Origin: Streptomyces lushanensis | Lineage (GTDB): Bacteria; Actinomycetota; Actinomycetes; Streptomycetales; Streptomycetaceae | Length of the DNA stretch: 42,859 nucleotides | Assembly (NCBI RefSeq): GCF_001700515.1 | Contig: NZ_MAUD01000201.1 | Coordinates: 1 to 42,859, forward strand | Reading direction: 5' to 3' | Part shown: piece after piece, positions 26,062 through 34,768 of the stretch | Numbering within the stretch: the first letter of the stretch is position 1 | How the letters are laid out: the number at the start of each line of letters is the position of its first letter | Notes under the pieces: model-generated | Told to the model about the DNA's origin: nothing | Database searches by the model: none | The model's input: the letters and a program-made list of their open reading frames with translations, nothing else | Program-made: the position numbers and the translations under genes

Positions 26062-26850
26062 ATGATCACTGTCCGTACCGACACCTGTCGCACCGGCCGT
26101 TCCGCCTGGCCCGTCCGGCCCTTGGGTCCTGTCGTCGCGCTCGTTCTCGTGCTCGTTCTCGCGCTCTTCGTCCCGCTGTTCCCACTGTTGTGCCACCGCG
26201 CCGTCGCGGCCACCGGGGCGCGGGACGGGAGCGGCGGGAGCGGCGGCCGGGTCTTGCCCGTCGGGCCGCGGCCCGTGGTGCTGCGCGGCTGGGAGCCGCC
26301 CGCGTCCGCGTACGGCCCGGGTCATCGCGGAGTGGATCTCGCCGTTGTCCCGGGAGCCGTGGTTCGGGCCGCCGCGGGAGGCCGGGTCTCCTTCGCGGGC
26401 CGGGTCGCGGGCCGTGGAGTGCTGGCGATCACCCTGACCGGCTCGGGCGTCCCGCCGTCACGGATCACCTACGAGCCGGTGGAGCCGCTGGTCTCCGAGG
26501 GCGACGAGGTGACCGCGGGCCGGCCGGTGGCCACCGTGTCCACCGGCCTGTCGCACTGCGCCGCGAGCTGTCTGCACTGGGGCCTGCTGAGAGGCACCGT
26601 CTATCTGGACCCGCTGTCGCTGCTGCCGCCGGAGCTGCTCCGGCTGGGCCCGTCCCGGCTGCTCCCGGTCCTCGGTGTCCCGGAGACCGCCCCAAGCGCG
26701 ATGCCTCCGCCGCCCCTCCCGCCCGCGGCGTCGGTGGCGTCGATGGCGTACGGCGTACCGCACGCGGTCGTCCTGTGGGCCCTCGCGATGTGGGCGCACC
26801 GTGCGGGGCGCCGCCGGGCGGGCGCGCGCCGGCCCAGGCCGGCGCGCAGG
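26062..26850 (+). CDS. M23-family peptidoglycan endopeptidase-like protein, stop codon apparently lost
   Basis: The frame encodes an N-terminal membrane segment or signal ([20 protein letters not shown]) and then an M23/LytM-type domain of about 150 residues. Zinc motif remnants are GHRGVDLAV (His and Asp) and [10 protein letters not shown] (His). A second hydrophobic segment ([16 protein letters not shown]) and a basic tail follow. The frame has no stop at the expected end; it stays open to 28152, antisense to the TetR and whiG genes. All three plus frames are open here, so the natural end cannot be read. I set the end at the edge of the intergenic hairpin, whose position suggests where the gene used to stop. 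The start is also uncertain (ATG 26020, 26035 or 26062). Confidence 0.65.
26824..26847. terminator. Hairpin between the M23 and TetR genes
   Basis: GCGCGCCGGCC (26824-26834) and GGCCGGCGCGC (26837-26847) are perfect reverse complements separated by two bases. It lies next to the TetR stop (26852-26854) and is likely a bidirectional terminator. Confidence 0.65.
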
Positions 26851-26851
26851 C

Positions 26852-27433
26852 TCAGCCCCGTACGCCGCGCAGCGCCATGGACACCGCCGCCTCGGCGATC
26901 TCCGGTGGAGCCTCGGCCGCGCCGAGTTCGATACGGCGGACCGCCGCGTCCACCACGCCCTGGAGCAGCATCGCGGCGAGCCGGGGCTGGTCATGGCCGA
27001 GTTCGCCGAGGGCCTCCACGATCATGGCGATCAGACCGCCGTGCGCGGCGCGGATCTTCTCCCGGGCTCCCGCGTCGAGTTCGCTCGCGGAGATGGCCAC
27101 GACGGCTCGGTGCCGGCGGTCGCCGACCAGCGCGAGCTGCTGCCGTACATAGGCCTCGATCTTGGCCTCGGGCGTCCGCGCCCCGGCCATGGCCGCCTCG
27201 ACCTCCGCCGCCCAGACCGGGAAGTCGACGGCGCACAGCTCTTCGACGACGGCGGCGCGCGAGCGGAAGTACTCGTAGACGGAGGACCGGGCGAGGCCCG
27301 TGCGCTCGGCGAGTGCGGGGAAGGTCAGCGCGTCCGTGCCGCCTTCGGACAGCAGGGAGCGTGCGGCGTCCAGCAGGGCGCCGCGTTGCATGGTCCGGTG
27401 CTCGGCCACCGAGGCCGCTCGAATCCTGGGCAC
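26852..27433 (-). CDS. TetR/AcrR family transcriptional regulator
   Basis: The 193-residue protein has an N-terminal helix-turn-helix: LLDAARSLLSEGGTDALTFP, then LAERTGLARSSVYEYFRSRA. The remaining helical domain binds an unknown ligand. It starts at GTG 27433, 38 bp after the whiG stop region and in the same direction as whiG, so it may be read through from whiG. Its target is not evident. It is conserved next to whiG in Streptomyces as far as I recall. Confidence 0.9.
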   Translation of the reverse strand: MPRIRAASVAEHRTMQRGALLDAARSLLSEGGTDALTFPALAERTGLARSSVYEYFRSRAAVVEELCAVDFPVWAAEVEAAMAGARTPEAKIEAYVRQQLALVGDRRHRAVVAISASELDAGAREKIRAAHGGLIAMIVEALGELGHDQPRLAAMLLQGVVDAAVRRIELGAAEAPPEIAEAAVSMALRGVRG

Positions 27434-27471
27434 GCCACCTACTTTACGGATGGGGCGTCTCCGGTACAGAG

Positions 27472-28308
27472 TCAGCGTCCGACGTCGGCCAGCTTGGCCC
27501 GCAGTTGCAGCACGGACTTGGTGTGGATCTGGCTGACCCTGCTCTCCGTCACGCCGAGGACATGGCCGATCTCGGCCAGAGTGAGACCTTCGTAGTAGTA
27601 GAGCGTGACCACGGTCTTCTCCCGGTCGGGGAGCGTATTGATGGCGCGCGCCAGCAGCCGCCGCAGTTCGCGGTCCTCGGCGACCTCCACCGGGTCGTCG
27701 GCGGCGGTGTCCTCCAGGGTGTCCATCAGGCTGAGCCGGTCGCCGCCCTCGCCGCCGACATGCAGCAGTTCCTCCAGCGCCACGACATTCGCCAGGGACA
27801 ACTGGCTGAAAACCGCGTGCAGCTCCTCCAGCGCGATTCCCATCTCCGCGGCGACCTCGGCCTCGGAGGGCGTGCGTCTGAGCTGCGCCTCCAGCGTGGC
27901 GTAGGCGCGCTCGACGGCTCTGGCCTTCTGCCGTACGGAGCGCGGGATCCAGTCCAGGGCCCTGAGCTCATCGATCATCGCGCCGCGGATCCGGGTGATC
28001 GCGTAGGTCTCGAACTTGATGGAGCGTTCGATGTCGAACTTCTCGATCGCGTCGATCAGCCCGAAGACGCCGGAGGAGACGAAGTCGGCCTGCTCGACAT
28101 TGGACGGCAGCCCCACACTGACACGGCCCGCCACATACTTCACCAGCGGTGAGTAGTGCAGGATCAACTGCTCACGCAGCCGCTCGTCGCCCGTGGTCTT
28201 GTACGACCGCCACAGCTCGTCGAGCGACGAGGGTGCCGGGGGCCGTACGGCGCTCCGTGCAGCCGGGGGCGCTGCCGCGCGGTCAGACCCGGAGGTGTGC
28301 TGGGGCAT
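27472..28308 (-). CDS. whiG: RNA polymerase sigma factor WhiG (FliA/WhiG family)
   Basis: The 278-residue sigma factor commits aerial hyphae to sporulation by activating whiH and whiI. Region 2 is clear ([59 protein letters not shown]), then region 3 ([15 protein letters not shown]) and region 4 ([20 protein letters not shown] with [19 protein letters not shown]). ATG 28308 is preceded by AAGG and gives the usual length. WhiG is known to be held by the anti-sigma factor RsiG with c-di-GMP; that gene is not in this window. The upstream region has a palindrome and a possible BldD half-site. Confidence 0.97.
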   Translation of the reverse strand: MPQHTSGSDRAAAPPAARSAVRPPAPSSLDELWRSYKTTGDERLREQLILHYSPLVKYVAGRVSVGLPSNVEQADFVSSGVFGLIDAIEKFDIERSIKFETYAITRIRGAMIDELRALDWIPRSVRQKARAVERAYATLEAQLRRTPSEAEVAAEMGIALEELHAVFSQLSLANVVALEELLHVGGEGGDRLSLMDTLEDTAADDPVEVAEDRELRRLLARAINTLPDREKTVVTLYYYEGLTLAEIGHVLGVTESRVSQIHTKSVLQLRAKLADVGR

Positions 28309-28373
28309 GCGTTGCCTTGAGCCGTTCTGCAGTCGAATGCGGGGGACGTCGTCTGTCTGGGGCCGGAATGCAG

Positions 28374-28405
28374 GTGAGCGTAGCGTGAGTGGAGCGTCGC
28401 TCCAC
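28374..28405. promoter_or_regulatory. Palindrome and possible BldD site upstream of whiG
   Basis: GTGGAGCG-T-CGCTCCAC (28389-28405) is a perfect 8-bp inverted repeat. Next to it, on the minus strand, CTCACGCTACGCTCA (about 28388-28374) matches the left half of the BldD consensus nTnACnCWGnGTnAn well and the right half poorly. BldD is known to repress whiG in S. coelicolor. The match is only suggestive. Confidence 0.35.
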
Positions 28406-28553
28406 GCGTGCAACAGGCGACCGCGCCCGCTCCGGTGGACGCCTTCGACCACACCTTCGATCCACGGCCGACACCGCTCGCGCCGGTCCTTCAGGCATCG
28501 CTGAGGGAGTCGCGGAGATCATCCCTCTCACCCTTTCACCCGAATGCCCCAGG

Positions 28554-29720
28554 TCAAGTACCGCCTCGCCGCGCGGTGGCCGTCGGAGTCGGCCGGGAGG
28601 CCAGCCGCCAGCCGTCTCCGTGGCGCTCGGCAAACCCCAGGGAATGGAGTTCGTACAACCTGCCGAGCGTCTCGTCGGAGCCCGTGCCGGCGCTGCGCGC
28701 GATCTCCGGCCCGGTGGCGGTGCCCCTGGCCGGCAGCGCCTCCAGGACACGCGCGCTGACGGGATCGAGCAGGTCCCTGGGCAGTACGGGCCCCCGGCGC
28801 GGCGGTGCCAGCTCCCCCATGTCGCCGACCAGCTCGATCACCTCCGCGGCGTCCGTGACCAGTACTCCTTCGCCGCGCAGCAGCTCGTGCACACCGGCCG
28901 AGAGCCCGCTGGTGACCGGCCCCGGCACGCCCATCGTGGAGCGGCCGAGCCGCAGTGCGTCGCGCGCGGTGACCAGGGAGCCGCTGCGGTACTGCGCCTC
29001 CACCACGACCGTGCCCCGGGTGAGCGCGGCGATCACCCGGTTGCGCAGGACGAATCTGCTGCGGGTGGGGTGGTCGCCCGGCGCCAGCTCCGCGACGACC
29101 AGGCCCTGCTGGACGATGCGTCCGATCAGCTCGGCGTGACCGCGCGGATAGACCACGTCCACGCCGCAGGCCAGCACGGCCACGGTCGCGCCGCCGGCGG
29201 CGAGCGCGCCCCGGTGTGCCGCGCCGTCCACACCGAACGCGGCGCCGGAGGTCACCACCCAGCCGCGCTCGGCGAGACCCGAGCCGAGGCTCGCCGCCAT
29301 ATGTGCCCCATATGAGGTACACGCGCGGGCGCCCACCACGGCGACGGAGCGCAGCGACCAGATCCGCAGGTCCGCGCGGCCCCTCACCCAGAGCCCGATG
29401 GGCCTGCCCTCCCCGAGGTCGTCGAGCTGACTGGGCCACTCGGTGTCGCCCGGGCAGACGAACCGCCCGCCCAGCGCGGCGACCGCCGCCAGATCGCGCT
29501 CGGGCCTGGCCGCCTCGGCCCGTATCCGACAGCCCTCCAGCCGCTGCTCGCCGACCCCGGTGAGCGTGCCGCGCCCGGCGTCCGGCGAGGTGAGCAGCTC
29601 CAGCACACCGGCGGCGCCGAACTCGCGCAGCCACCGCCCGCCGCGCTCGTCGCCGGGCTCCAGCACCCGGGTGAGCGCCGCCCGCGCCAGCCGCTCCTCC
29701 GGGCTGACGCCCGGCGTCAT
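28554..29720 (-). CDS. dprA: DNA-processing protein DprA (Smf)
   Basis: The 388-residue protein is the single-strand DNA-binding RecA loader of natural transformation, also conserved in organisms not known to be competent. The central Rossmann-like domain shows VAVVGARACTSYGAHMAASL, GWVVTSGAAFGVDGAAHRGA, AVLACGVDVVYPRGHAELI and RNRVIAALTRGTVVVEAQYR. A winged-helix-like C-terminal domain follows. ATG 29720 overlaps the comM stop by four bases (ATGA). It is the last gene of the yraN-comM-dprA operon. Confidence 0.95.
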   Translation of the reverse strand: MTPGVSPEERLARAALTRVLEPGDERGGRWLREFGAAGVLELLTSPDAGRGTLTGVGEQRLEGCRIRAEAARPERDLAAVAALGGRFVCPGDTEWPSQLDDLGEGRPIGLWVRGRADLRIWSLRSVAVVGARACTSYGAHMAASLGSGLAERGWVVTSGAAFGVDGAAHRGALAAGGATVAVLACGVDVVYPRGHAELIGRIVQQGLVVAELAPGDHPTRSRFVLRNRVIAALTRGTVVVEAQYRSGSLVTARDALRLGRSTMGVPGPVTSGLSAGVHELLRGEGVLVTDAAEVIELVGDMGELAPPRRGPVLPRDLLDPVSARVLEALPARGTATGPEIARSAGTGSDETLGRLYELHSLGFAERHGDGWRLASRPTPTATARRGGT

Positions 29721-31339
29721 GACGGCGCTCCGGCCGCCGCGCCCCGGGCGATACCGGTGCGCAGCTCCAGCGCGAGGGCGACATCTCGTGCCTCAGGTCT
29801 GCCGTGCCCGGCGAGATCCGCGACCGTCCAGGCCACCCGCAGCACGCGGTCGAGGCCGCGCGCGGTGAGCAGTCCGCGCTCCAGATCGCGTTCGGCGGCC
29901 ACGAGCGCGCCGGGCGCGACCGGCCAGCGGGTACGCAGCTCATGGCCGGGCACCTCGCTGTTGACCGCCCAGGGAGTGCCGTCCAGCCGGGCCGCCGACC
30001 GGGCCCTGGCGTCCCGTACCCGTGCGGCGACCTCCGCCGAGGGCTCGCCTCTGCCGCCCTGGCCCATCAGGTCCTCGCGGTGCACGGGCTGGACGTCGAC
30101 CCGCAGATCGACCCGGTCGAGCAGCGGCCCGGACAGCCTCGACTGATAGCGGCGGATCACCGAGGGCGGGCACTCGCACCCGGCGCCGTGCAGGGTGTGC
30201 CGCCCGCACGGACAGGGATTGGCCGCCAGGACCATCAGAAAGCGGGCCGGGAGCCGCACCACTCCCGCGCTGCGCGCCACCACCACATGTCCCGACTCCA
30301 GCGGCTGCCGCAGCGCGTCCAGCGCGCGCCCGGAGAACTCGGGCGCCTCGTCCAGAAAGAGCACGCCGCGGTGCGCCAGCGACACCGCGCCCGGTCGGGG
30401 CAGTCCGTTCCCGCCGCCGACCAGGGACTGCATGGTGGCCGAGTGGTGCGGCGCGCAGTAGGGCACCGTACGGACCCGCGGCTCGCCGGGAGGCAGAATG
30501 CCCGCCACCGAGTGCACCGCCGTGACCTCCAGCGACTCCTGTCCGGTCAGCGGCGGCATGATCCCGGGGAGCCGCTCGGCCAGCATGGTCTTGCCCGCTC
30601 CCGGCGGTCCCTGGAGCAGCAGATGGTGCCCGCCCGCCGCGGCCACCTCCAGTGCCTTGCGCGCCGCTGCCTGACCGGCCACATCGGCCAGGTCGGGCCG
30701 GTGCCCCTCGCCCTCCCCGACCCCGGCCGCCAGACCGGTGCCGACGCCCGCGCCCGGCACCATCAGCCCGGCGGTCATGGCGTCCGGACGTCCCGTCACG
30801 GTGTCCCGGGGTTCTTCGGGCACCGGCTCGTCGGTCAGTACCGCGATGAGCTGCCGCAGGCTCCGCACTCCGAGCACCGACACCCCGGGCACCAGCGACG
30901 CCTCGCCCGCGGTCTGCTCGGGGACGACCACCTGGCGATAGCCGGCCTCGGCCGCCGCGAGCACCGCCGGCAGCACCCCGCGCACCGGTCTGACCCGCCC
31001 GTCCAGGCCCAGCTCCCCGATCAGCACCAGATCGGCGATCGTGGCGGCGTCGAGGCGCTCGGCCGCGCCGAGCACCGCCGCGGCCACCGCGAGATCGAAC
31101 CCGCTGCCGCCCTTGGGCACGGAGGCCGGGCTCAGCCCCACCGTGAGTTTCTTCTGCGGCCACTCGGCGCCGGAGTTCACCACCGCCGCCCTGACCCGGT
31201 CCCGGCTCTCCACCAGGCTCTTGTCCGGCAGCCCCACCAGCGTGAACGCGGCCACGCCCGGCTCCAGGTCCGCCTGGACCTCGACCACCACGCCCTCGAC
31301 ACCCACCAGCGCCACCGAACACGCTCGGGCGAATCCCAT
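29717..31339 (-). CDS. comM: YifB/ComM family Mg-chelatase-like AAA+ ATPase
   Basis: The 540-residue protein has an N-terminal Lon-protease-like ChlI domain (GLSPASVPKGGSGFDLAVAA). A Mg-chelatase AAA+ core follows, with Walker A LLQGPPGAGKTML and Walker B GVLFLDEAPEF, and then a C-terminal helical domain. A Cys-rich stretch (NPCPCGRH, CECPP) typical of the family lies after Walker B. ComM is a hexameric helicase that promotes branch migration during DNA integration in transformation. ATG 31339 overlaps the yraN stop by one base; the in-frame extension to 31627 is antisense noise within yraN. Its role in Streptomyces is unproven. Confidence 0.95.
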   Translation of the reverse strand: MGFARACSVALVGVEGVVVEVQADLEPGVAAFTLVGLPDKSLVESRDRVRAAVVNSGAEWPQKKLTVGLSPASVPKGGSGFDLAVAAAVLGAAERLDAATIADLVLIGELGLDGRVRPVRGVLPAVLAAAEAGYRQVVVPEQTAGEASLVPGVSVLGVRSLRQLIAVLTDEPVPEEPRDTVTGRPDAMTAGLMVPGAGVGTGLAAGVGEGEGHRPDLADVAGQAAARKALEVAAAGGHHLLLQGPPGAGKTMLAERLPGIMPPLTGQESLEVTAVHSVAGILPPGEPRVRTVPYCAPHHSATMQSLVGGGNGLPRPGAVSLAHRGVLFLDEAPEFSGRALDALRQPLESGHVVVARSAGVVRLPARFLMVLAANPCPCGRHTLHGAGCECPPSVIRRYQSRLSGPLLDRVDLRVDVQPVHREDLMGQGGRGEPSAEVAARVRDARARSAARLDGTPWAVNSEVPGHELRTRWPVAPGALVAAERDLERGLLTARGLDRVLRVAWTVADLAGHGRPEARDVALALELRTGIARGAAAGAPS

Positions 31340-31716
31340 CAGGCCACCCCCCGCGCGTGCTCGACCTCGGGAGCGCCCCGCCGGGGCACAACCACTCCGA
31401 CCAGATCGATCCGCACACCGCCGGGCGGCGGGCCGCCGCACCGCTCCAGCCAGCAGGCGGCGAGCCGTCTCAGCCGGTCCGCCTTCTCCCGGGTCACGGC
31501 GGCCATCGGATGCTCGAACGAGCCGGCCCTGCGGGTCTTCACCTCGCAGACGACCAGCACATCGCTGCCCCGGGCGTCGCTGTCCCGGGCCACGATGTCG
31601 ATCTCGCCCGTCCTGCCGCACCGCCAATTGCGTGCCAGCACGGTCATTCCCGACTCGGCCAGCCGACGCGCCGCCAGCTCCTCACCGAACCGTCCCAGTG
31701 CCCCCGTCGCGTTCAT
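31339..31716 (-). CDS. YraN family (UPF0102) predicted endonuclease
   Basis: The 125-residue protein has the YraN nuclease-like core: [15 protein letters not shown], then GEIDIVARD and VVCEVKTR (the Asp and Glu-x-Lys of a PD-(D/E)XK-type site). Its function is not established, although it is linked by position to comM and dprA in many bacteria. Here it is the first gene of the three and its stop overlaps the comM start. ATG 31716 is the natural start. Confidence 0.93.
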   Translation of the reverse strand: MNATGALGRFGEELAARRLAESGMTVLARNWRCGRTGEIDIVARDSDARGSDVLVVCEVKTRRAGSFEHPMAAVTREKADRLRRLAACWLERCGGPPPGGVRIDLVGVVVPRRGAPEVEHARGVA

Positions 31717-32026
31717 CTCGGCACCACCTCCGGCACCGACTCTGACGCGACCGTCCGCAACGAGTGGATCTTGGTGGACAACTCACCCGTTGTGGAAAAC
31801 CCGCTCACCCGTACGAGCGGACGGGCCGGCCTCCACGGCGGGCCCGAGCCTCACGGCGGGCAGGCACAACGGCGCGCCTGAAACCCTCCGGCTCACGCAC
31901 CCTCCGGCTCACGCCGCGGGTCCACACCCTCCGGCCCACACCCTTGAGGTCACGCCAGTCCGGCCCACACCCCTGAGCTCACACCGTCCAGCCCACGCCT
32001 TGGGCTCACACCCCGGCTCATGCCCT
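31717..32026. other. Intergenic region upstream of yraN, largely degenerate repeats
   Basis: No gene is supported. The right half is the repeat listed separately. The left part, just ahead of yraN, holds TGGTGGACAA and TGTGGAAAA (31772-31799), two imperfect DnaA-box-like sequences, and presumably the yraN promoter. Confidence 0.5.
31883..32019. repeat. Degenerate tandem repeats between yraN and the DUF2469 gene
   Basis: About nine diverged units of 14-16 bp follow the pattern ACCCTCCGGCYCACRC; examples start at 31883, 31899 and 31925. Some are fused or interrupted. Strand asymmetry is marked (C-rich top strand). No protein reading of it makes sense. Confidence 0.65.
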
Positions 32027-32335
32027 TCAGCCGCCGGGCAGTTCGAGGTCACTTTTGTTCAGCTCCTCGATATTCACGTCCTTGAACGTGAGGACACGCA
32101 CCTGCTTGACGAACCTGGCGGGTCTGTACATGTCCCAGACCCAGGCATCCGCCATCGTGACCTCGAAGAAGACCTCACCCTGCACCGAGTGCACCTGCAT
32201 CTCGTAGTCATTGGTGAGATAGAAGCGACGCTCGGTCTCGATCACGTATTTGAACAGACCGACGACATCGCGGTACTCCCGGTAGAGCTTCAGCTCCATC
32301 TCGGTCTCGTACTTCTCGAGGTCCTCGGCGCTCAT
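32027..32335 (-). CDS. DUF2469 family protein
   Basis: This 102-residue protein is highly conserved across actinobacteria. It begins MSAEDLEKYETEMELKLYRE and contains DVVGLFKYVIETERRFYL, VHSVQGEVFFEVTMADAWVW and FKDVNIEELNKSDLELP. No enzymatic motif, signal or membrane segment is visible. ATG 32335 follows AAGGGG by eight bases; longer starts in the frame are not conserved. The function is unknown. It sits downstream of the signal peptidase-Nudix series on the same strand, 55 bp after the Nudix stop. Confidence 0.93.
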   Translation of the reverse strand: MSAEDLEKYETEMELKLYREYRDVVGLFKYVIETERRFYLTNDYEMQVHSVQGEVFFEVTMADAWVWDMYRPARFVKQVRVLTFKDVNIEELNKSDLELPGG

Positions 32336-32390
32336 GGCATGTTCCCCTTCAGCCGTACGTCCCCCCATTGTGCTCCGGAGCCGCGCACCC

Positions 32391-32927
32391 TCAGACGATT
32401 TCGGGGGCGAGGACCACCGGCGGATCCGGAGGACCCTCGTCGAGCAGCGTACGCAGCAGCTCGGCGAGCCTGGTCGGGTACACCGTCTCACGCGCCGCCG
32501 AGAGTTCGGCGGAGGTCCACCACCTCAGCCCCGCGACGCTGCGCAGCTCCAGCTCGGTCAGCCCGTCCGACGAGGTCTCGGTCTGCGCCGTACGTGCCAG
32601 GAAGTACCACTCGTCCTGATCCCAGCGTCGCCCGTCGAAGGGAAAGGAGCACATCCGGCGCCAGAGCACGGGCCCCAGCTCCACCTGTGTGATCCCTGTC
32701 TCCTCCGCCAGCTCGCGCAGCGCGGCCTCCTCCCGGCTCTCGTCCCCCTCCAGACCGCCGCCGGGCGTGAACCACCAGTCCTTGTCCGGATCGTCCGGCT
32801 CGAATCCGTGCAGCAGCAGAATCCGGTCCTCGGGATCCAGCAGCACCACCCGGGCCACTTTGCGAAGCGCTCCCCGCCCGCCGTGCGCCGCCTCGGGCCC
32901 TCCCTCGGGCTTCGCCTCAGCGGACAC
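32391..32927 (-). CDS. Nudix hydrolase
   Basis: The 178-residue protein has a complete Nudix box, beginning GGGLEGDE and ending RELAEETGI (about residues 70-93), which binds Mg and hydrolyses nucleoside diphosphates linked to another group. The substrate is not predictable. GTG 32927 lies inside the end of the last signal peptidase gene (11-base overlap) and is preceded by GGGGAGG at a good distance, so translation is coupled. The upstream frame to 33002 lies in the signal peptidase gene and is not used. Confidence 0.92.
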   Translation of the reverse strand: MSAEAKPEGGPEAAHGGRGALRKVARVVLLDPEDRILLLHGFEPDDPDKDWWFTPGGGLEGDESREEAALRELAEETGITQVELGPVLWRRMCSFPFDGRRWDQDEWYFLARTAQTETSSDGLTELELRSVAGLRWWTSAELSAARETVYPTRLAELLRTLLDEGPPDPPVVLAPEIV

Positions 32928-33732
32928 CGGCGGACACCTCCCCGGCCCGCCGGGCCCGCCGCCCGCGCGACAGCCACCGGGCGACAGGTCCGTACGCCGC
33001 ACCGCCCAGGATCAGCACCGTGCCTGCCACGACCGCCGAGGCCATCAGCCGTACCGGCCCCGCTTCGGACACCCCGCCCGGCAGCGCCGCGAAGGCCGCC
33101 GGCCGGTCGATCAGACGGCCGAGCGGCCAGACGACGGCATCGACCCGCGCGTCCACCGCGGAGAGCGGTACGGAGCCCTGTCCCGGGTCCTGGAGATGCA
33201 CACGCGAGTCGAGCGAGCCGCTGCGCTCGTCGCCGAGCAGAAAGAGCTGTCCCGCGGGCACCGACGCCTCGAACTCGGTCGTGGACGCCACCCCGCCGAT
33301 CATCCCGCGCACATACGGCTCCCGCATCGGTACGCCGTTCACGGTCAGCCGGTGGTCCTTGTCGCAGCAGGCGACCCGGTCGCCGCCGACCCCGACCACC
33401 CGCTTGACCATCGGCAGATCGCCCCAGTCCGCGTCGGTGAAGACCACCACGTCACCGCGCCGTACCTCGTCGCCGGACATCCGCTGGGCCAGTATCCGGT
33501 CCCCCGCGCGCACGGTCGGGTCCATCGAGTCCGTCGGCACGGTGTACGGCAGATACTCCACGGCCCCCCATCCGAAGCCCCCGAGGAAGAGCACACAGCC
33601 GACGGCCACGGCCAGCCCCGACAGCACACTGCCGAGACGGCCGTGGCCGTCCGTCCCCTGTCCCGCTTCCGTGGGCGCCGCCTGCCCGGGCGACTCCGTA
33701 CGCCCTGCTTCCGTACGTCCCGTTCCGCTCAT
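32917..33732 (-). CDS. sipZ: Signal peptidase I, fourth of four (SipZ-like)
   Basis: The 271-residue membrane protease cleaves signal peptides outside the membrane. An N-terminal anchor (LSGLAVAVGCVLFLGGFGWG) is followed by box B with the catalytic Ser (VPTDSMDPTV), box D with the general-base Lys (MVKRVVGVGGDRV) and box E (LGDERSGSLDSR, where most have GDNR/GDHR). A second membrane segment at the C-terminus (SAVVAGTVLILGGAAYGPVA) anchors it twice. Both catalytic residues are present. It is the last sip gene and runs into the Nudix gene. Confidence 0.93.
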   Translation of the reverse strand: MSGTGRTEAGRTESPGQAAPTEAGQGTDGHGRLGSVLSGLAVAVGCVLFLGGFGWGAVEYLPYTVPTDSMDPTVRAGDRILAQRMSGDEVRRGDVVVFTDADWGDLPMVKRVVGVGGDRVACCDKDHRLTVNGVPMREPYVRGMIGGVASTTEFEASVPAGQLFLLGDERSGSLDSRVHLQDPGQGSVPLSAVDARVDAVVWPLGRLIDRPAAFAALPGGVSEAGPVRLMASAVVAGTVLILGGAAYGPVARWLSRGRRARRAGEVSAGVR

Positions 33733-33808
33733 GCCAGCTACTTCCCCCACTCCGGAGAACGGCCGCTCCGGGAACGATCCTCGGAGACCGGCGATCCGGG
33801 ACGGCACC

Positions 33809-34759
33809 CTACCCGGCGGTACCGCCGGCGGTCAGCCTCCTCCTGCGCCAGAGCACCAGAGGCACCGCCCCGGCGAGACCCAGCGCCCCGGGAGCCACCG
33901 CGGCGGCCGCGGCCACGTGGGTGTCGAGCCCGGACTGGCCGAAGGTGTCGGGCACCGGCAGGAACGACCAGCGGTTGACCGGCCAGGCGACGACGAAGGC
34001 GCGGCCCACCACCTCGTCGGTGGAGACCGTGCCGCGGCCGGGCAGTTCCTGGTGGTAGCGGGAGTCCAGCGAGTTCTGCCGGTGGTCGCCCATCACCCAG
34101 ATCCGGCCCTCGGGAACCTTGATCGGCCCGAACGGCTCGTCATCACAAGGAGTGTTGCCCGGGTAGATGTACCCCTCCTCGTTCAGCGGGTGCCCGTTGA
34201 CCTTGACCTTGCCGCCCTTCTCGCACGCCACCGTGTCGCCACCGACCGCGATGACCCGCTTGATCAGGTCCTTCTCCTCCGCGGACGGCATCAGCCCGAT
34301 GAAGCTCAGGAACTTCTGCACCACGTTCGGATCGGGCGTGGGGGTGCCCTCCAGCCAGCCGCCCGGGTCGTGGAAGACCACGACCTCACCGCGGTCGGGC
34401 TCGGAACCGAACCAGGGGGTGAGCTTGTCCACCAGGACGCGGTCCCCACGCTGGAGGGTGTCCTGCATCGAGTCCGACGGAATCGAGAACGCCTGTACCA
34501 GGAAAGTCTTGATCAGAAGCGCCAGCAGCAGCGCGATACCGATCAGCAGAGGCAGTTCCTTCCAGAAGGAACGCTGCTTCCGCATGTCCGTGGATCCGCC
34601 GTCCTCGGCATCGGGTCCGTCGTCGTCCCGACCGACGTCCCGGTTGTCGTTGCGCTGTTCCGTCGCGTCCGTCACAGTCTCGGGCGACTCGGCGAGCTGC
34701 TCGTGTCCCTCCTCGGGACCATCGTGTCCGGATCGTGCGCCGACCGCCACATCCCCCAC
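33809..34759 (-). CDS. sipY: Signal peptidase I, third of four (SipY-like)
   Basis: The protein of about 316 residues has an acidic, hydrophilic N-terminal tail of some 65 residues. Then come a membrane anchor (LPLLIGIALLLALLIKTFLV), the catalytic Ser in IPSDSMQDTL, the Lys in LIKRVIAVGGDTV and box E in VMGDHRQNSLDSR. A C-terminal membrane segment (AAAVAPGALGLAGAVPLVLW) gives a second anchor. GTG 34759 has AGGAG at five bases; GTG 34765 is in frame but too close to that site. From memory, SipY is the main signal peptidase in S. lividans; whether that holds here is inferred. Confidence 0.93.
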   Translation of the reverse strand: MGDVAVGARSGHDGPEEGHEQLAESPETVTDATEQRNDNRDVGRDDDGPDAEDGGSTDMRKQRSFWKELPLLIGIALLLALLIKTFLVQAFSIPSDSMQDTLQRGDRVLVDKLTPWFGSEPDRGEVVVFHDPGGWLEGTPTPDPNVVQKFLSFIGLMPSAEEKDLIKRVIAVGGDTVACEKGGKVKVNGHPLNEEGYIYPGNTPCDDEPFGPIKVPEGRIWVMGDHRQNSLDSRYHQELPGRGTVSTDEVVGRAFVVAWPVNRWSFLPVPDTFGQSGLDTHVAAAAAVAPGALGLAGAVPLVLWRRRRLTAGGTAG

Positions 34760-34768
34760 ATCCACTCC

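Noticed and set aside
26852..28152. Treating the M23 gene as a true 700-residue protein
   Set aside because: The part after about 26850 is antisense to TetR and whiG and has no protein character; a lost stop explains it better.
29804..32692. 962-residue plus-strand frame spanning comM, yraN and beyond
   Set aside because: It crosses four well-supported minus-strand genes and the repeat region, with no ribosome site or domain.
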